Source of the DNA: Halioglobus japonicus
Lineage (GTDB): Bacteria > Pseudomonadota > Gammaproteobacteria > Pseudomonadales > Halieaceae
Length of the DNA stretch: 64,000 bases
Assembly (NCBI RefSeq): GCF_001983995.1
Contig: NZ_CP019450.1
Span: 1,612,001-1,676,000 of the forward strand
Direction: 5' to 3'
A program made the translations under genes and the position numbers. This document shows, one piece after another, positions 1-8,200 of the stretch (the first letter of the stretch is position 1; every line of letters begins with the position of its first letter). Below the pieces are notes generated by a model, which was not told the DNA's origin, searched no databases, and saw only the letters and a program-made list of their open reading frames with translations.

Positions 1-3000
1 AGTAAGATTGAATTGTTCCGCCCCTCTTTACTGGTGAACGCAGCCCTACATACACGGCCCCTTGATAATGAATTGGGTAGTTTAGGCAGAGCCAAACGAC
101 GCCGCCTGAATCTTGATCGTACGGTTTCGGACTTGATCGATGAATTGACCGAGATCCATGGCGCTAGCCAGGGTTTGATGTCGATCGATACCGAACGTGA
201 GATCAGGGAGAGGGTGGATGAGCCTCTCAACAAGCGCTTTCTCGCCAAGAAAGCTGTGTTGTCCCATTTTGGTCTTGAACTCACCAAGAAGGACCAGAAG
301 AAATTCGAGCGTGAGGCGGAAGAGGTCACGCGATATCCAGGTATTGACCTGTTTTGCCGGGAGTCTCGCGCCAAGGTCTCGATCGGACTCTTAACTGAAT
401 ATCTGGCGCAGAAGTGTGAAGTAAAGACGGCCAGGGCATGGAGTAACGAGGATCTTCTATGTGTCGCTTGGGTGCTAGTAATGATTCTGCATGGTGTACC
501 CAACCCAAATCTGGCTAAGGGGTTCATGCTGAATGCCATCGATAAAGCGTACTCGATCAAGAACGTAGCGATGGTGCCATTGGAGTTCGATGGTGACGAT
601 TGCGCGAATCCTGCGCTGACACATAAGTTGATTTTGTCGCGAGCCGTTCTGTTTCTGTTGAAGGAAATGCGCCGTCGCTTCTGCCGAGACTCGGCTGAAA
701 AGATTCTTGGTACAAAGAAATTTGATCAGGCGATGTCTGCATTACTCAATCATGCAGGCATTGTTGGTTTCCATGGAGGATGCGAAGGACTGGAGGAGGT
801 GGGTGCATACATACATACCCTTAGTGAGTTGTATGTTCCCGTCTATCTCCGAGATCTTTTTGAGGGGCGAATCCTCTCGACGCCGATCTCACCGTTGTCC
901 GACTTTATTTGCACAACTCAGCAGTATCCCAAGGCGTGGCCAGATAAGCATATTCCCAAGGAGGTTAGCGACAGAATCGATGCAGTACTCACAGATGTTG
1001 GCGAGGGTCAGATATCTGATGGTGATTTCTATTCCGGGTTAACTGAAAAGATCGCTCTTGTTGAAAGCATGAGCTGTGGAGGGGAAGAGCAAGCGCGACT
1101 GACCCTCGCCGAAGAGGTAATGTTCTATCTGAAAGGCACGTCAGAATTGTATCAGCTGACTGGTGCGCAGAAGTTGCTTGGATTGTTCCTGCAATACATG
1201 GGACTGGTCGGTATACCTGAATCGGTGAAGGATGCTTCGGTCGGTACACTAGGCACGCTAAAAACTTACTTATCACATGCCAAGCAAGTGGTCTTTGAAG
1301 TCTATGGTAGGCAGTCCGATATAGAGACTACTGATGAAAACTGGGCCGAGGTTTTACGCAAGCTCAGGGGCGATGGCGCATACAACGTCAAGCGGGCAGA
1401 TCGTCTGCACTACTTTCTACAATGTATGGATCAGATGGAGGTGTTAGAGCCTCCACCTCCAGCGGTGATCTACGAGGGTCTTAAGCGAATTGAGGGGCCC
1501 GCGTGCTCTGAGCTAATACATCTAAAAGCATATGGTAGAGCGCTATCCCTGGTGGCTAAGCATTTCCAAGGGGGCGAGAAATGGCAAAGACTCTTTGTGC
1601 TCACGCTTATGTATCGAGGTGGACTTCGCATTTCTGAGGCCTACAACATCAAGTTTAATCAGGTCTTGGTGAGCGAGGATCTGATTGATGTGTATGTAGG
1701 CGGGCGAGGAGGCCCTCCGCCCAAGTCGAAGGCGGCTCATAGGTGGTCCAGCTTGCTCGGTGAGCTTACTGAACTGGAGCGGTGGGCAATTGACGAGTTT
1801 GTAAGAATGAAAAGGGAAGAGGGTTGCGCACCAACAGGATTTGTATTTCGTTGTGCTGACAAGAAGGTTCTCCAAGCTGATCGTGCAAGGCTACAAAGAA
1901 GCATCAACGATATTCTGAAAGTTGCTACGGGGAGGAGCACGGCTCGGTGCCATGATTGTCGCAAAACGAATATCAATCACGTCATTCTATCCATGCTTAA
2001 GCTGGACGAAAAAGACGACAAAAGTAGTCAGAATCCGATGCTGAGTGCGCTCAACGCTACGGCCAGGCTTGAGCATCTCTGGCATCCTAGCTCTCTTCCC
2101 AATATGAATATCCCGAAAAAATGGAGGATCGGTGGCGCACGTCATGCCTACTTTGGCGACGCGGTAGCGAGCAGATTCGGTCATTCGAGTTTTGAGGTCA
2201 CGGTGAAAAACTATCTGGTTTACGGCCCTGAGCTCTATCAGTTCTACTGGAGTCGCATCGGGCTTGAGAAAGATTTGAAACCTGCAATGCATGCGCTCTC
2301 CTTCGGGGAGTTGAACACGGGGCATAAACGCCGCGACTTTCTGGAGCGCCAAGCTGGTACCAAGGGCATTATTAAGCCCGATCTACCTTTCAAGACCCCT
2401 CCGGAGTCTCTGGCAGAAAAACCTAGGAAATTAGGTTTTCCATCCAATGTAGCCGAGGTTGCTTTGCTGATGTCAGGGCGTTTGCCTGATGACACTTCCC
2501 ATACAGATGTACTTCTGGGAGATGTCTCTTCGAAAGTGTACGAGATCCAGTCGCTGGCCGCAGCGATCGCATCGGAGATCAAATACTTGTCCATGAACCC
2601 TGGATTTGAGGAAGGGGCATCATGGACTCCGCACGCACCGTTCTTTGACATAGCGATTCCCAGAGAAGCCATTTCACGGTATTCGGAAATTCGATCCAAT
2701 CTCGACACCACCATCTATAGCGAAGACGGCCTTTGGTTGCAGTCATATGTAGTGGAAGAGAAGAAGCACGACGAGTTCAGTGAGCGACTCGTCATGCGAA
2801 GCGTCGAGGACTTGAAAAGACTCATCGAGCATCTATCTAAGCTCGGCTTTTCACCGGAGAAGATTTCTGTCGAGGCGATGTGTGGGGGCAGGGCGAGTCA
2901 GCTGGTTCAGGAAAAGGGAGCGAATCTGGTGGAGGTCACACGTCGGAGGCTACGTAAGTTTGTATTTCAGGCCTACGAAGCAGCATCAATTGTCACACTA

Positions 3001-3108
3001 GCCAGAGACATTGAATCCAAGATTCAGCTGAACAAGCGGTATCACCAATTGGCATTCGTCGAATACGTTTATCAACGGTATCTCGAAAAATGTGGGAGGG
3101 ACTCATAG
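1..3108 (+). CDS. Large tyrosine recombinase (site-specific integrase), possibly 5'-partial
   Basis: DNA strand-exchange enzyme of the tyrosine recombinase family, probably acting in mobility of the island. Numbering from the TTG at 13 (1031 residues), the catalytic residues appear as Arg539 in GGLRISEA, Arg710 in GGARHAY, His724 in RFGHSS and Tyr734 in VKNY. The catalytic domain therefore lies at about 480-735, preceded by a long N-terminal region and followed by about 300 residues of unassigned C-terminal extension. Usual phage or integron integrases are 300-430 residues, so this is unusually large. The frame is open to base 1 (agt aag att gaa), so the true start may lie outside the window. 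The stop overlaps the next gene's GTG start, implying one transcript. Family is clear from motifs; its recombination site and mobile element are not known from this sequence. Confidence 0.8.
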   Translation, partial: SKIELFRPSLLVNAALHTRPLDNELGSLGRAKRRRLNLDRTVSDLIDELTEIHGASQGLMSIDTEREIRERVDEPLNKRFLAKKAVLSHFGLELTKKDQKKFEREAEEVTRYPGIDLFCRESRAKVSIGLLTEYLAQKCEVKTARAWSNEDLLCVAWVLVMILHGVPNPNLAKGFMLNAIDKAYSIKNVAMVPLEFDGDDCANPALTHKLILSRAVLFLLKEMRRRFCRDSAEKILGTKKFDQAMSALLNHAGIVGFHGGCEGLEEVGAYIHTLSELYVPVYLRDLFEGRILSTPISPLSDFICTTQQYPKAWPDKHIPKEVSDRIDAVLTDVGEGQISDGDFYSGLTEKIALVESMSCGGEEQARLTLAEEVMFYLKGTSELYQLTGAQKLLGLFLQYMGLVGIPESVKDASVGTLGTLKTYLSHAKQVVFEVYGRQSDIETTDENWAEVLRKLRGDGAYNVKRADRLHYFLQCMDQMEVLEPPPPAVIYEGLKRIEGPACSELIHLKAYGRALSLVAKHFQGGEKWQRLFVLTLMYRGGLRISEAYNIKFNQVLVSEDLIDVYVGGRGGPPPKSKAAHRWSSLLGELTELERWAIDEFVRMKREEGCAPTGFVFRCADKKVLQADRARLQRSINDILKVATGRSTARCHDCRKTNINHVILSMLKLDEKDDKSSQNPMLSALNATARLEHLWHPSSLPNMNIPKKWRIGGARHAYFGDAVASRFGHSSFEVTVKNYLVYGPELYQFYWSRIGLEKDLKPAMHALSFGELNTGHKRRDFLERQAGTKGIIKPDLPFKTPPESLAEKPRKLGFPSNVAEVALLMSGRLPDDTSHTDVLLGDVSSKVYEIQSLAAAIASEIKYLSMNPGFEEGASWTPHAPFFDIAIPREAISRYSEIRSNLDTTIYSEDGLWLQSYVVEEKKHDEFSERLVMRSVEDLKRLIEHLSKLGFSPEKISVEAMCGGRASQLVQEKGANLVEVTRRRLRKFVFQAYEAASIVTLARDIESKIQLNKRYHQLAFVEYVYQRYLEKCGRDS

Positions 3109-4187
3109 TGGAGCTACATGCCAGGCAGTATTCATTTGATTTCTATGAGGCTGCAAATGAATCAAATTGCGTTTTAGAGTCAAAACTTACTATTGCAACC
3201 GTGAAACGGGATTTTCCTAAAGGTTGGTCAGCTTTAGCGCCAGGTGAAGTCAAGCGGATAATGGCGGGGGAGATGAAAGCGTGTGGTCAGTTGAACTCTC
3301 TCTATTCTACGATCTTTCGCTGGGTCAAAGAACAAAGCCCTGAGCTTGGTATAGATGAAATGGGGTTCTTCCTGGTAAGCACGGACGAGATTCCTCGCGA
3401 TGGTTGTTCTATGAGATTGGAGGTAGTGCTTGAGCCGCAGCACTGCCTTCCGTTCGGGTCGGATGATATCCGAGCCGCTATGCGGTCTATTCAGGAGCGC
3501 TTTTTTTCTGCTGTGGATGCCACGCGGAAGATTTATGCAGAGTTGGAGGACCTGTTACACAAACAGCAGAGCTTGGATGAGGAGCATCCTATATACATTG
3601 TGGGTCCCAGCGAGAAAGTGTCTGAGATAGATGACAAAGTAGAAGTGAGCAGTCGGCATATCGCGGATTTCATTGAACGGTCCCTACGGAAACACAGGCT
3701 GCTGAATTCATCGGTAATCTGCATGGACGACACCGACATCCCGGTCTGTCCCTCAGATAGCCTCATTGAGGCGATGAACGAGGATCCTTGTCGTGAAAGG
3801 CACATGCAGGAAGCCATTGATACCTATGTATGGACTGCATTTGTATCGCCTAACGATAGGGTCTATATGGTGGTGGATGGTGGCTCTGTAGGCAGGCGAA
3901 CTCCGACAACGGAGATTGAGCTCCTTAAGTGTTGTTTTGACGGAAAAATGCGGAATGATGCGAAGAGGGTTAATGTGAATCACCTTCATCAGTATCAGGG
4001 CAAGATAGTCAACCTCGGTTATTTTGCGTGCAAAGCGCGTTTTACCAGGCCGAAATCGGCACCTAAGCATTCGGTCGTTGCACATTTAGGTCAGCATCGG
4101 AAATTGCATCAGATGCGAGGTTGTAATCGCCCGATACCAAATAGTTCATTAGATCGCTTGGTTCGCGAGAGAGACGCGTTGTTTTAG
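3108..4187 (+). CDS. Unknown protein coupled to the large recombinase
   Basis: I do not recognise this 359-residue protein. The GTG at 3108 is preferred over the ATG at 3090 because it overlaps the upstream TAG (ATAGTG) and has GGGAGG at 3095-3100, about 7 nt before it. This is a translational-coupling arrangement. No signal peptide, membrane segment or nucleotide-binding loop is evident. The middle is acidic and polar, and the last roughly 60 residues are rich in basic residues and His (RPKSAPKHSVVAHLG, QHRKLHQMRG), suggesting nucleic-acid contact. Established multi-gene recombinase modules (Tn554-type, RIT) carry accessory proteins next to tyrosine recombinases, so an accessory role in transposition is a reasonable inference, not a demonstrated one. 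Confidence 0.65.
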   Translation: MELHARQYSFDFYEAANESNCVLESKLTIATVKRDFPKGWSALAPGEVKRIMAGEMKACGQLNSLYSTIFRWVKEQSPELGIDEMGFFLVSTDEIPRDGCSMRLEVVLEPQHCLPFGSDDIRAAMRSIQERFFSAVDATRKIYAELEDLLHKQQSLDEEHPIYIVGPSEKVSEIDDKVEVSSRHIADFIERSLRKHRLLNSSVICMDDTDIPVCPSDSLIEAMNEDPCRERHMQEAIDTYVWTAFVSPNDRVYMVVDGGSVGRRTPTTEIELLKCCFDGKMRNDAKRVNVNHLHQYQGKIVNLGYFACKARFTRPKSAPKHSVVAHLGQHRKLHQMRGCNRPIPNSSLDRLVRERDALF

Positions 4188-4390
4188 ACTCCTTTATCTT
4201 GTGAATGAGTTTCATCTGTCGTTTTTCTCAGAACTTGGCAGGAAAATGGCGTGATGTTCGTAGGGTGGCTTCGGGTGGTCCAATCGGCTACAGGTCGTTC
4301 CTCAATCCGCCGAAATGAAGGTTGACGGGGCTAAGGAGAGGCAGGCAAAGGCTCTCAGGAGTTATCTAAGTATTAGAAATTGAGAAATCT

Positions 4391-4427
4391 CGCCTCTAAT
4401 TGATCGAAATATGATCAATTAGAGGCG
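4391..4427. terminator. Perfect 15-bp hairpin downstream of the recombinase pair
   Basis: CGCCTCTAATTGATC at 4391-4405 is repeated exactly as reverse complement at 4413-4427 around a 7-base loop, GAAATAT. Only a short T run (cgttt) follows, so it is a weak intrinsic terminator. It could instead be a recombination or protein-binding site of the element. The preceding 4188-4390 shows no gene or other feature. Confidence 0.55.
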
Positions 4428-4442
4428 CGTTTGCCTTCGTAT

Positions 4443-4554
4443 AGGGCGTAGCCGATAGGGCGTAGCCGATAGGGCGTAGCCGATAGGGCGTAGCCGATAG
4501 GGCGTAGCCGATAGGGCGTAGCCGATAGGGCGTAGCCGATAGGGCGTAGCCGAT
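4443..4554. repeat. Eight tandem copies of a 14-bp repeat
   Basis: The unit AGGGCGTAGCCGAT occurs eight times head to tail without a mismatch (4443, 4457, 4471, 4485, 4499, 4513, 4527, 4541). Open frames through it are just translated repeat and are not called as genes. The lack of variation suggests recent expansion by slippage. Confidence 0.95.
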
Positions 4555-4750
4555 TCAGTCATCTCGAGCTTATGAGCTCTATGGATTCTGCTCAAGGCTG
4601 ACCCCAGCATCACTGACACTTTGGTCAAAGCTGCATTCTACGTACTCAGGTTGACCGGACGTCACTGCTGCCAAGGGAGCATGGACTGATGTTAGTCTGA
4701 CTGACTCAGCCTGTCCGTTTTCACCTCAGAGGAGACGTTGATCGCTGATA

Positions 4751-4789
4751 GTCTAATGTCCACTTTGGGGCCATAAGCGGACATCAGAC
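4751..4789. repeat. Imperfect palindrome of the GTCCGC...GCGGAC repeat family
   Basis: GTCTAATGTCCACTT at 4751-4765 pairs with AAGCGGACATCAGAC at 4775-4789 (13 of 15 positions) around TTGGGGCCAT. Related sequences recur at cassette boundaries to the right. This copy overlaps the end of the leftmost leftward gene, where no clear attC is visible. Bases 4555-4750 hold nothing else I can assign. Confidence 0.6.
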
Positions 4790-5083
4790 TGGCTCCAAAG
4801 TGATGATTATCAGACCGAGACCAACAACCATCGCGAGGACAGCGCTGCCTAATATTCTCGCGGCGATATTGTACCTTTGAAGCTGACCTTGATCCGGCTG
4901 TATCTCGAGACCCTCACACCATTGTCGGTAATGCCTTAGTGCCCGCCCCGGAGCAGCACAATGACGAAAAGGAAGGCCGCTACCGCTTTTTGAAACGAAG
5001 ATCAGTGTTGCCAGACCCTGGAAACAGAATAGCGCCATTCCGAGGAAGGCTGTAAAAATCAGTATTACGCCAACGGTTTTCAT
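4784..5083 (-). CDS. Small membrane protein of unknown function (leftmost cassette)
   Basis: A 99-residue protein with two predicted membrane segments: residues about 4-30 (VGVILIFTAFLGMALF) and about 74-96 (ILGSAVLAMVVGLGLIII), joined by a polar loop containing two Cys. No family recognised. It is the last gene of the leftward set. An attC-like site separates it from the gene at 5181, and the GTCCGCTT..GGCCCC motif lies just before its start. Its downstream boundary has decayed to a palindrome rather than a clear attC. Small membrane products are common in integron cassettes. The call as a real gene rests on its frame, hydrophobic pattern and cassette position. Confidence 0.55.
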   Translation of the reverse strand: MKTVGVILIFTAFLGMALFCFQGLATLIFVSKSGSGLPFRHCAAPGRALRHYRQWCEGLEIQPDQGQLQRYNIAARILGSAVLAMVVGLGLIIITLEPV

Positions 5084-5111
5084 GTCAGATATGGGGCCAC
5101 AAGCGGACGTT

Positions 5112-5172
5112 CATAACGCCTACATCAACGGCGGCCACGGAGTGGCCGTCCGAATGCCTGTACTTGTTATGG
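5112..5172 (-). other. attC-like recombination site
   Basis: Read on the minus strand the site begins CCATAACAAGTA and ends GTAGGCGTTATG, with inner self-pairing arms CGGCCAC/GTGGCCG around TCC. This matches the inverse-core/core layout of integron attC sites. It follows the stop of the gene at 5181 by 8 nt. Confidence 0.7.
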
Positions 5173-5180
5173 TGCCGGAG

Positions 5181-5636
5181 CTAGACATTCACCACACTCT
5201 CATAGAGATAGGCTATTGCTATGCCATCCCTGATCAGAACATACCCAGTTCGCTTTGAATCATCTCCGAACTCCTCAAATGGCAAAAGCTTATCGCCATC
5301 TTGCCAGAACTCTAAGAGGCACGAATAGCTAGGGCCTTCTGCCCCACCTAGATATCCGAGAGAAGCTGAAACATACGCCATTTCCTCCCCTGGCAAGGGG
5401 TCATTTTTGGAGAGATCTAGCATGTCGTGCGCTCGCTCTTGGAGCGCTCGCTTTGATACTTCCACCGGTGTAACTACCTGGCCATACTCGATCTCTCCGA
5501 GCTGACCGAATTTCAGCAAATCGAGGTGCGCGCCACTACAGTTTCGGGCCTCTGAAATCGCAGGACTTGAAAACAGCACAAACAATAGAGCTATGGCTGA
5601 ACGATCGAGATGGCTGGTCATAGGATTAGGAACCAT
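5181..5636 (-). CDS. Secreted cassette protein of unknown function
   Basis: A 151-residue protein with an N-terminal export signal (SAIALLFVLFSSPAISEA) ending near residue 30, then a soluble domain with two visible Cys (ARNCSG and YSCLLEF) that could form a disulfide. No family recognised. The first ATG sits within the GTTATGG core of the upstream attC. An in-frame ATG 15 nt later (MTSHLDRS) is an equally possible start, and neither has a strong ribosome site. The stop lies 8 nt before the next attC, the compact layout expected of a cassette. Likely periplasmic. Confidence 0.65.
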   Translation of the reverse strand: MVPNPMTSHLDRSAIALLFVLFSSPAISEARNCSGAHLDLLKFGQLGEIEYGQVVTPVEVSKRALQERAHDMLDLSKNDPLPGEEMAYVSASLGYLGGAEGPSYSCLLEFWQDGDKLLPFEEFGDDSKRTGYVLIRDGIAIAYLYESVVNV

Positions 5637-5709
5637 AACGCCTCAGGCTGAGGCCAGCGTCAGCTGGTCCTGCGCCGAAGGCGCCTTGCAGCCCTGACTT
5701 GTTACATGG
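5634..5709 (-). other. attC-like recombination site (best example)
   Basis: On the minus strand it opens CCATGTAACAAGTCAGGGC and closes GCCTGAGGCGTTATGG. Internal GGCGCCTTCGGCGC and CCAGCTGACGCTGG segments can fold. It starts at the stop codon of the gene at 5710 and ends in the start of the gene ending at 5181. Confidence 0.8.
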
Positions 5710-6054
5710 CTAGCCACAAGGACCCGGATTTCTAATGCGATAGCTGCCAAATGGGGGCACAGATTCCCCGGCCGCTTGAGTAAGGCAAACCATAGATTCG
5801 TTTTGCAAAGAATACCTAGAAACAATTTGGTGCTCACTCCCATCTGCCAATCGAACGGTGTATTTTTTGCCAGCTGCACCATGGCCCCCTGCTCGGAATA
5901 AAGCTGTTTCTGAACCAACAATTTCGGCGGTGAAGGTATTGGGTGATTCGAATGTGAGCATTCCGTACGCAACGACTGCTACAAACGAGCCGATGATAGT
6001 AAGAACCATTGCCACACCTATCCATTGAGATGACTCCTTAGTTCGAACTTGCAT
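5710..6054 (-). CDS. Small membrane-anchored cassette protein
   Basis: A 114-residue protein starting at MQVRTKESSQW (ATG complement at 6052-6054). One strong membrane segment covers about residues 12-35 (IGVAMVLTIIGSFVAVVAYG), followed by a soluble domain that looks periplasmic. The segment containing GKKYTVRLADGSEHQIVSRY resembles a small beta-rich fold. No family recognised. An upstream TTG-initiated extension runs into the repeat module and is less likely. It lies between an upstream module-type repeat and the downstream attC at 5634-5709. Confidence 0.6.
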   Translation of the reverse strand: MQVRTKESSQWIGVAMVLTIIGSFVAVVAYGMLTFESPNTFTAEIVGSETALFRAGGHGAAGKKYTVRLADGSEHQIVSRYSLQNESMVCLTQAAGESVPPFGSYRIRNPGPCG

Positions 6055-6065
6055 CAGAGCCCGCC

Positions 6066-6152
6066 ATGTAACAGCCAAGTATATGGACTAAGTAATTGTG
6101 CACAGAAAACTCTCTATCATGAGCGGTGGTTAAGGGGCCAAAAGCGGACGTT
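6066..6152 (-). repeat. Inter-cassette module, divergent copy
   Basis: On the minus strand this reads AACGTCCGCTTTTGGCCCC, then CTTAACCACC..., and ends TTGGCTGTTACATGG. Both ends match the copies at 6934-7030, 8201-8289 and 8846-8936, while the middle has diverged. It lies between the core of the attC at 6153 and the next gene's start. Confidence 0.6.
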
Positions 6153-6221
6153 CATAAAGCCCGCATTAACGAATTAATTGGAGCGCAGCGGAAACTATTC
6201 CTTTACATGCGCTTGTTAGGC
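6153..6221 (-). other. attC-like recombination site
   Basis: On the minus strand it runs from GCCTAACAAGCGC to GCGGGCTTTATG, enclosing a foldable AATTAATTCGTTAAT segment and CCGCTGCGC. The stop codon TAA of the gene at 6216 lies inside its first core. Confidence 0.7.
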
Positions 6222-6452
6222 GTTTCCCTTGCTCGTACAAGACAAACACTTACCGGTAATTAAACTCATATTTTGCAAGTGTGAACCTAAGCTACCGCCA
6301 CACTGAGGACAATTACAATGTATTAATTTGCTATATGAGAAAAGCCCCCAAAAAACAGCAAATACAAGCAACACTGGATGAAGAATGATAGACAATAGAA
6401 AGATCATCATGAGACCTAACCAAGTTATCAGCAATCTCTTCCTAGCACTCAT
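6216..6452 (-). CDS. Small membrane protein with C-terminal zinc ribbon
   Basis: A 78-residue protein. Residues about 7-41 are strongly hydrophobic (LLITWLGLMMIFLLSII, PVLLVFAVFWGLF), one long or two short membrane segments. The tail has paired cysteines, CNCPQCGG and GKCLSC, typical of a zinc ribbon. No family assigned. The stop is embedded in the attC core, as in other cassettes here. A cytoplasmic ribbon anchored to the membrane is inferred from the pattern only. Confidence 0.6.
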   Translation of the reverse strand: MSARKRLLITWLGLMMIFLLSIILHPVLLVFAVFWGLFSYSKLIHCNCPQCGGSLGSHLQNMSLITGKCLSCTSKGNA

Positions 6453-6508
6453 TTATAATCCCTTTTCCACCGATGCAGAATGAACTTGGCACATTCTTAA
6501 CTGGGACA

Positions 6509-6588
6509 CTTAACGCTTCAAGCAGGGGCGACCGCAGAGCGGGCGTCCCGGCGCGAAGCGCCCTTGCTGCCTTGACTTGTTATGAGGC
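6509..6588 (-). other. attC-like recombination site
   Basis: On the minus strand it opens GCCTCATAACAAGTCAAGGC and closes GCTTGAAGCGTTAAG. Nested inverted segments, GGGCGCTTCGCGCC and GACGCCCGCTCTGCGGTCGC, lie inside. The stop TAA of the gene at 6580 is within the first core. Confidence 0.75.
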
Positions 6589-6933
6589 ATTTTCAACGAG
6601 CATGAGTATCACGAATGTAACTGGGATGGTCACGAAGAACGGTACGGCTAATGCTATCAATACCTTCGTTATCATGCCGATATTCAGGACCTTTCCAATA
6701 TAGGCTACCGATAGTATCAATCCGATTGCGGCTCCGATCCACTCGCTGCCCATAAGTGCGAACACTGTATTAGGCAATACATTCAGAAAGAATATGACGG
6801 TGCCAAACAGATACGACCTGGGCCAGAGTCTTTCCGTTACTCCGCAACCCTTAAGAATCGGATAAGAGACAAGACCGTATGTCGAAACAAGCAATGCCAA
6901 TAGCGCGATTGCGGATAACATTCCAGTTAGCAC
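6580..6933 (-). CDS. Multi-pass membrane cassette protein, unknown function
   Basis: A 117-residue protein with about four membrane segments (MLSAIALLALLVSTYGLV; YLFGTVIFFLNVLPNTVF; WIGAAIGLILSVAYIG; KVLIALAVPFFVTIPVTFV). No conserved catalytic motif is seen. The start is a GTG at 6931-6933 directly after a GTTATGAGGCGTT core; an internal ATG (MLSAIA) is a close alternative. Cassette layout: core site and module before it, attC after it. A transporter-like or immunity-type role would be guesswork. Confidence 0.6.
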   Translation of the reverse strand: MLTGMLSAIALLALLVSTYGLVSYPILKGCGVTERLWPRSYLFGTVIFFLNVLPNTVFALMGSEWIGAAIGLILSVAYIGKVLNIGMITKVLIALAVPFFVTIPVTFVILMLVENAS

Positions 6934-7030
6934 AACGCCTCATAACAGCCAGATATGTGGAAAAAGTCAGTGTGCATATAAAATTCTTTTCAATGTGAAG
7001 GACAGCTAAGGGGCCAGGATCTGCCGTCCG
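6934..7030 (-). repeat. Inter-cassette module with terminal core site
   Basis: On the minus strand this reads GGCCCCTTAGCTGTCCTTC, then ACATTGAAAAGAATTTT, then GCACACTGACTTTTTCC and ends GGCTGTTATGAGGCGTT. It matches the copies at 8201-8289 and 8846-8936 over most of its length. It is non-coding and ends in a GTTATGAGGC core next to the gene start. Confidence 0.7.
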
Positions 7031-7032
7031 TA

Positions 7033-7395
7033 CTATGAGGTTGGTGCATCCACTTCTTTGCACGTAGCAATACCGACAACAGTCGGAAAATCGAACGTCA
7101 TCGGCACAGCGGTGGCATGGCTAGTAGATGGCTTGTCGCCGTCATATGAAAATTGATAGTCGTATTCGCCACTGCCGCACAAGTCCGTTGCGCGTCTATG
7201 CCATAGCTCACGAACCCCTTCATTCGTAGCAAAGCCGTTACCTGCCGCAGTTATCTTGTATTTTCCCTCTCCCAGTTTTTCATCTTCGTAGCCGCCCCCA
7301 AATCCAGAAGATAAATCTTGATACGGGGGTGTGGCTGAACAAGCTGCCAGCGCCAATACGCCAATTACGATCAAAGAGCGGGAAGAAGTGTGCAT
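7033..7395 (-). CDS. Outer-membrane-type lipoprotein, unknown function
   Basis: A 120-residue lipoprotein precursor: basic start, hydrophobic core LIVIGVLALAAC and a lipobox LAAC with the acylated Cys at about 19. SerAla follows Cys, so lipid sorting to the outer membrane is expected. The mature part has an RRATDLCGSG...YDYQFSY segment resembling small bacterial lipoproteins of the CC0125/CC1285 type. It is the first gene of the leftward cassette series and sits next to the inverted repeat and recombinase remnant. No attC is clearly visible at its 3' end. The lipid attachment site may matter given an lspA gene in the same array. Confidence 0.7.
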   Translation of the reverse strand: MHTSSRSLIVIGVLALAACSATPPYQDLSSGFGGGYEDEKLGEGKYKITAAGNGFATNEGVRELWHRRATDLCGSGEYDYQFSYDGDKPSTSHATAVPMTFDFPTVVGIATCKEVDAPTS

Positions 7396-7427
7396 AAAAA
7401 ACCATCAAATGAGTTGGAAAAGAGAAT

Positions 7428-7452
7428 GTCCGCTTTGTGGACGAAAGCGGAC
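7428..7452. repeat. Palindrome and left arm of a 21-bp inverted repeat
   Basis: GTCCGCTTT (7428-7436) pairs with AAAGCGGAC (7444-7452) around GTGGACG. In addition, 7432-7452 is the exact reverse complement of 8201-8221, so the recombinase remnant is bracketed by a 21-bp inverted repeat. Confidence 0.9.
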
Positions 7453-7524
7453 TGTACGGCAAGATTATCATAGACAACAGCTGCCGGTCGCGGCTTGATT
7501 CTGGAGGCATTGATCAATTAGTAA

Positions 7525-8147
7525 TCAAATCTCAGTCTGCTCGGACAGTTCCAGTGCGTCTTCCATCTCGACTCCGAGGTAGCGGATCGTGCTTTCAAGT
7601 TTCGTGTGCCCGAGTAGTAGTTGGATAGCCCTTAGGTTCCCGGTTCGCTTATAGATCATCGATGGCTTCGTGCGGCGTAAGGAATGGGTGCCGTACTCTT
7701 TGACATCCAGACCTGCGGAGCGAAACCAGTTATCAGTGAGGCGAGCATACTGCCTAATAGAGATATGTGATTCAGCATTAATTCTGCTCGGAAATAGATA
7801 GTCGCAATCTCTCAGTTGCCGCTCACGAATCCAGGCTGTCAGGCTATCCCTAGTTGGGGCGTTATCTCGAACTGTACTGGTCTCTGGGTCTTTCGCTGCA
7901 TAATAGTGGCCCGGCTGGCGACCCTTCCTCCTTGCGCTACGTCGCCTACGACTAGCCTAACCAGGTCACAGCCTCTAAGTTTGCTATCAAGAGCTAGGTT
8001 GAACATGGCGAGATTGCGTGTATTTTGAGCAATTTTTAGCCGGATTCGTATCTCCCAGATGTCCCGCAATTTCAGCGGTCTCTTTTGGCCAATGATTAGG
8101 CCTCGGTTCCACGCGGTACGTTTACAAGTTGCTTGGTGTATGGCCAT
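7525..8147 (-). pseudogene. Frameshifted small tyrosine recombinase
   Basis: Two frames together give a compact tyrosine recombinase of about 207 residues. The N-terminal part is MAIHQATCKRTAWNRG...DSKLRGCDLVRL, ending prematurely at 7839. The C-terminal part restarts in another frame as TRDSLTAWIRERQLRDCDY and continues through THSLRRTKPSMIY and LLGHTKLESTIRYLGVE to a TGA at 7525-7527. Catalytic Arg (KLRGCDL), His-x-x-Arg (HSLRR), His (GHTK) and Tyr (RYLG) are all present. Adding one base to the GGGG run at 7856-7859 joins the frames. It is not a typical IntI, which is about 320-340 residues. It may be a true pseudogene or a homopolymer sequencing error. Confidence 0.8.
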
Positions 8148-8200
8148 ATCCAGGACCCCGCTATTTGATTATGGGAGTCTTTAGGATAGGCTGTAAAACC

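Noticed and set aside
4443..4554. Possible CRISPR array
   Set aside because: Repeats are 14 bp, contiguous and identical, with no spacers and no cas genes nearby.
4419..4628. Small leftward frame across the tandem repeats
   Set aside because: It is mostly translated 14-bp repeat, with no ribosome site or family.
7525..8147. Reading the small recombinase as the integron integrase of the array
   Set aside because: It is about 207 residues rather than 320-340 and matches a different small tyrosine-recombinase group; no attI was seen.
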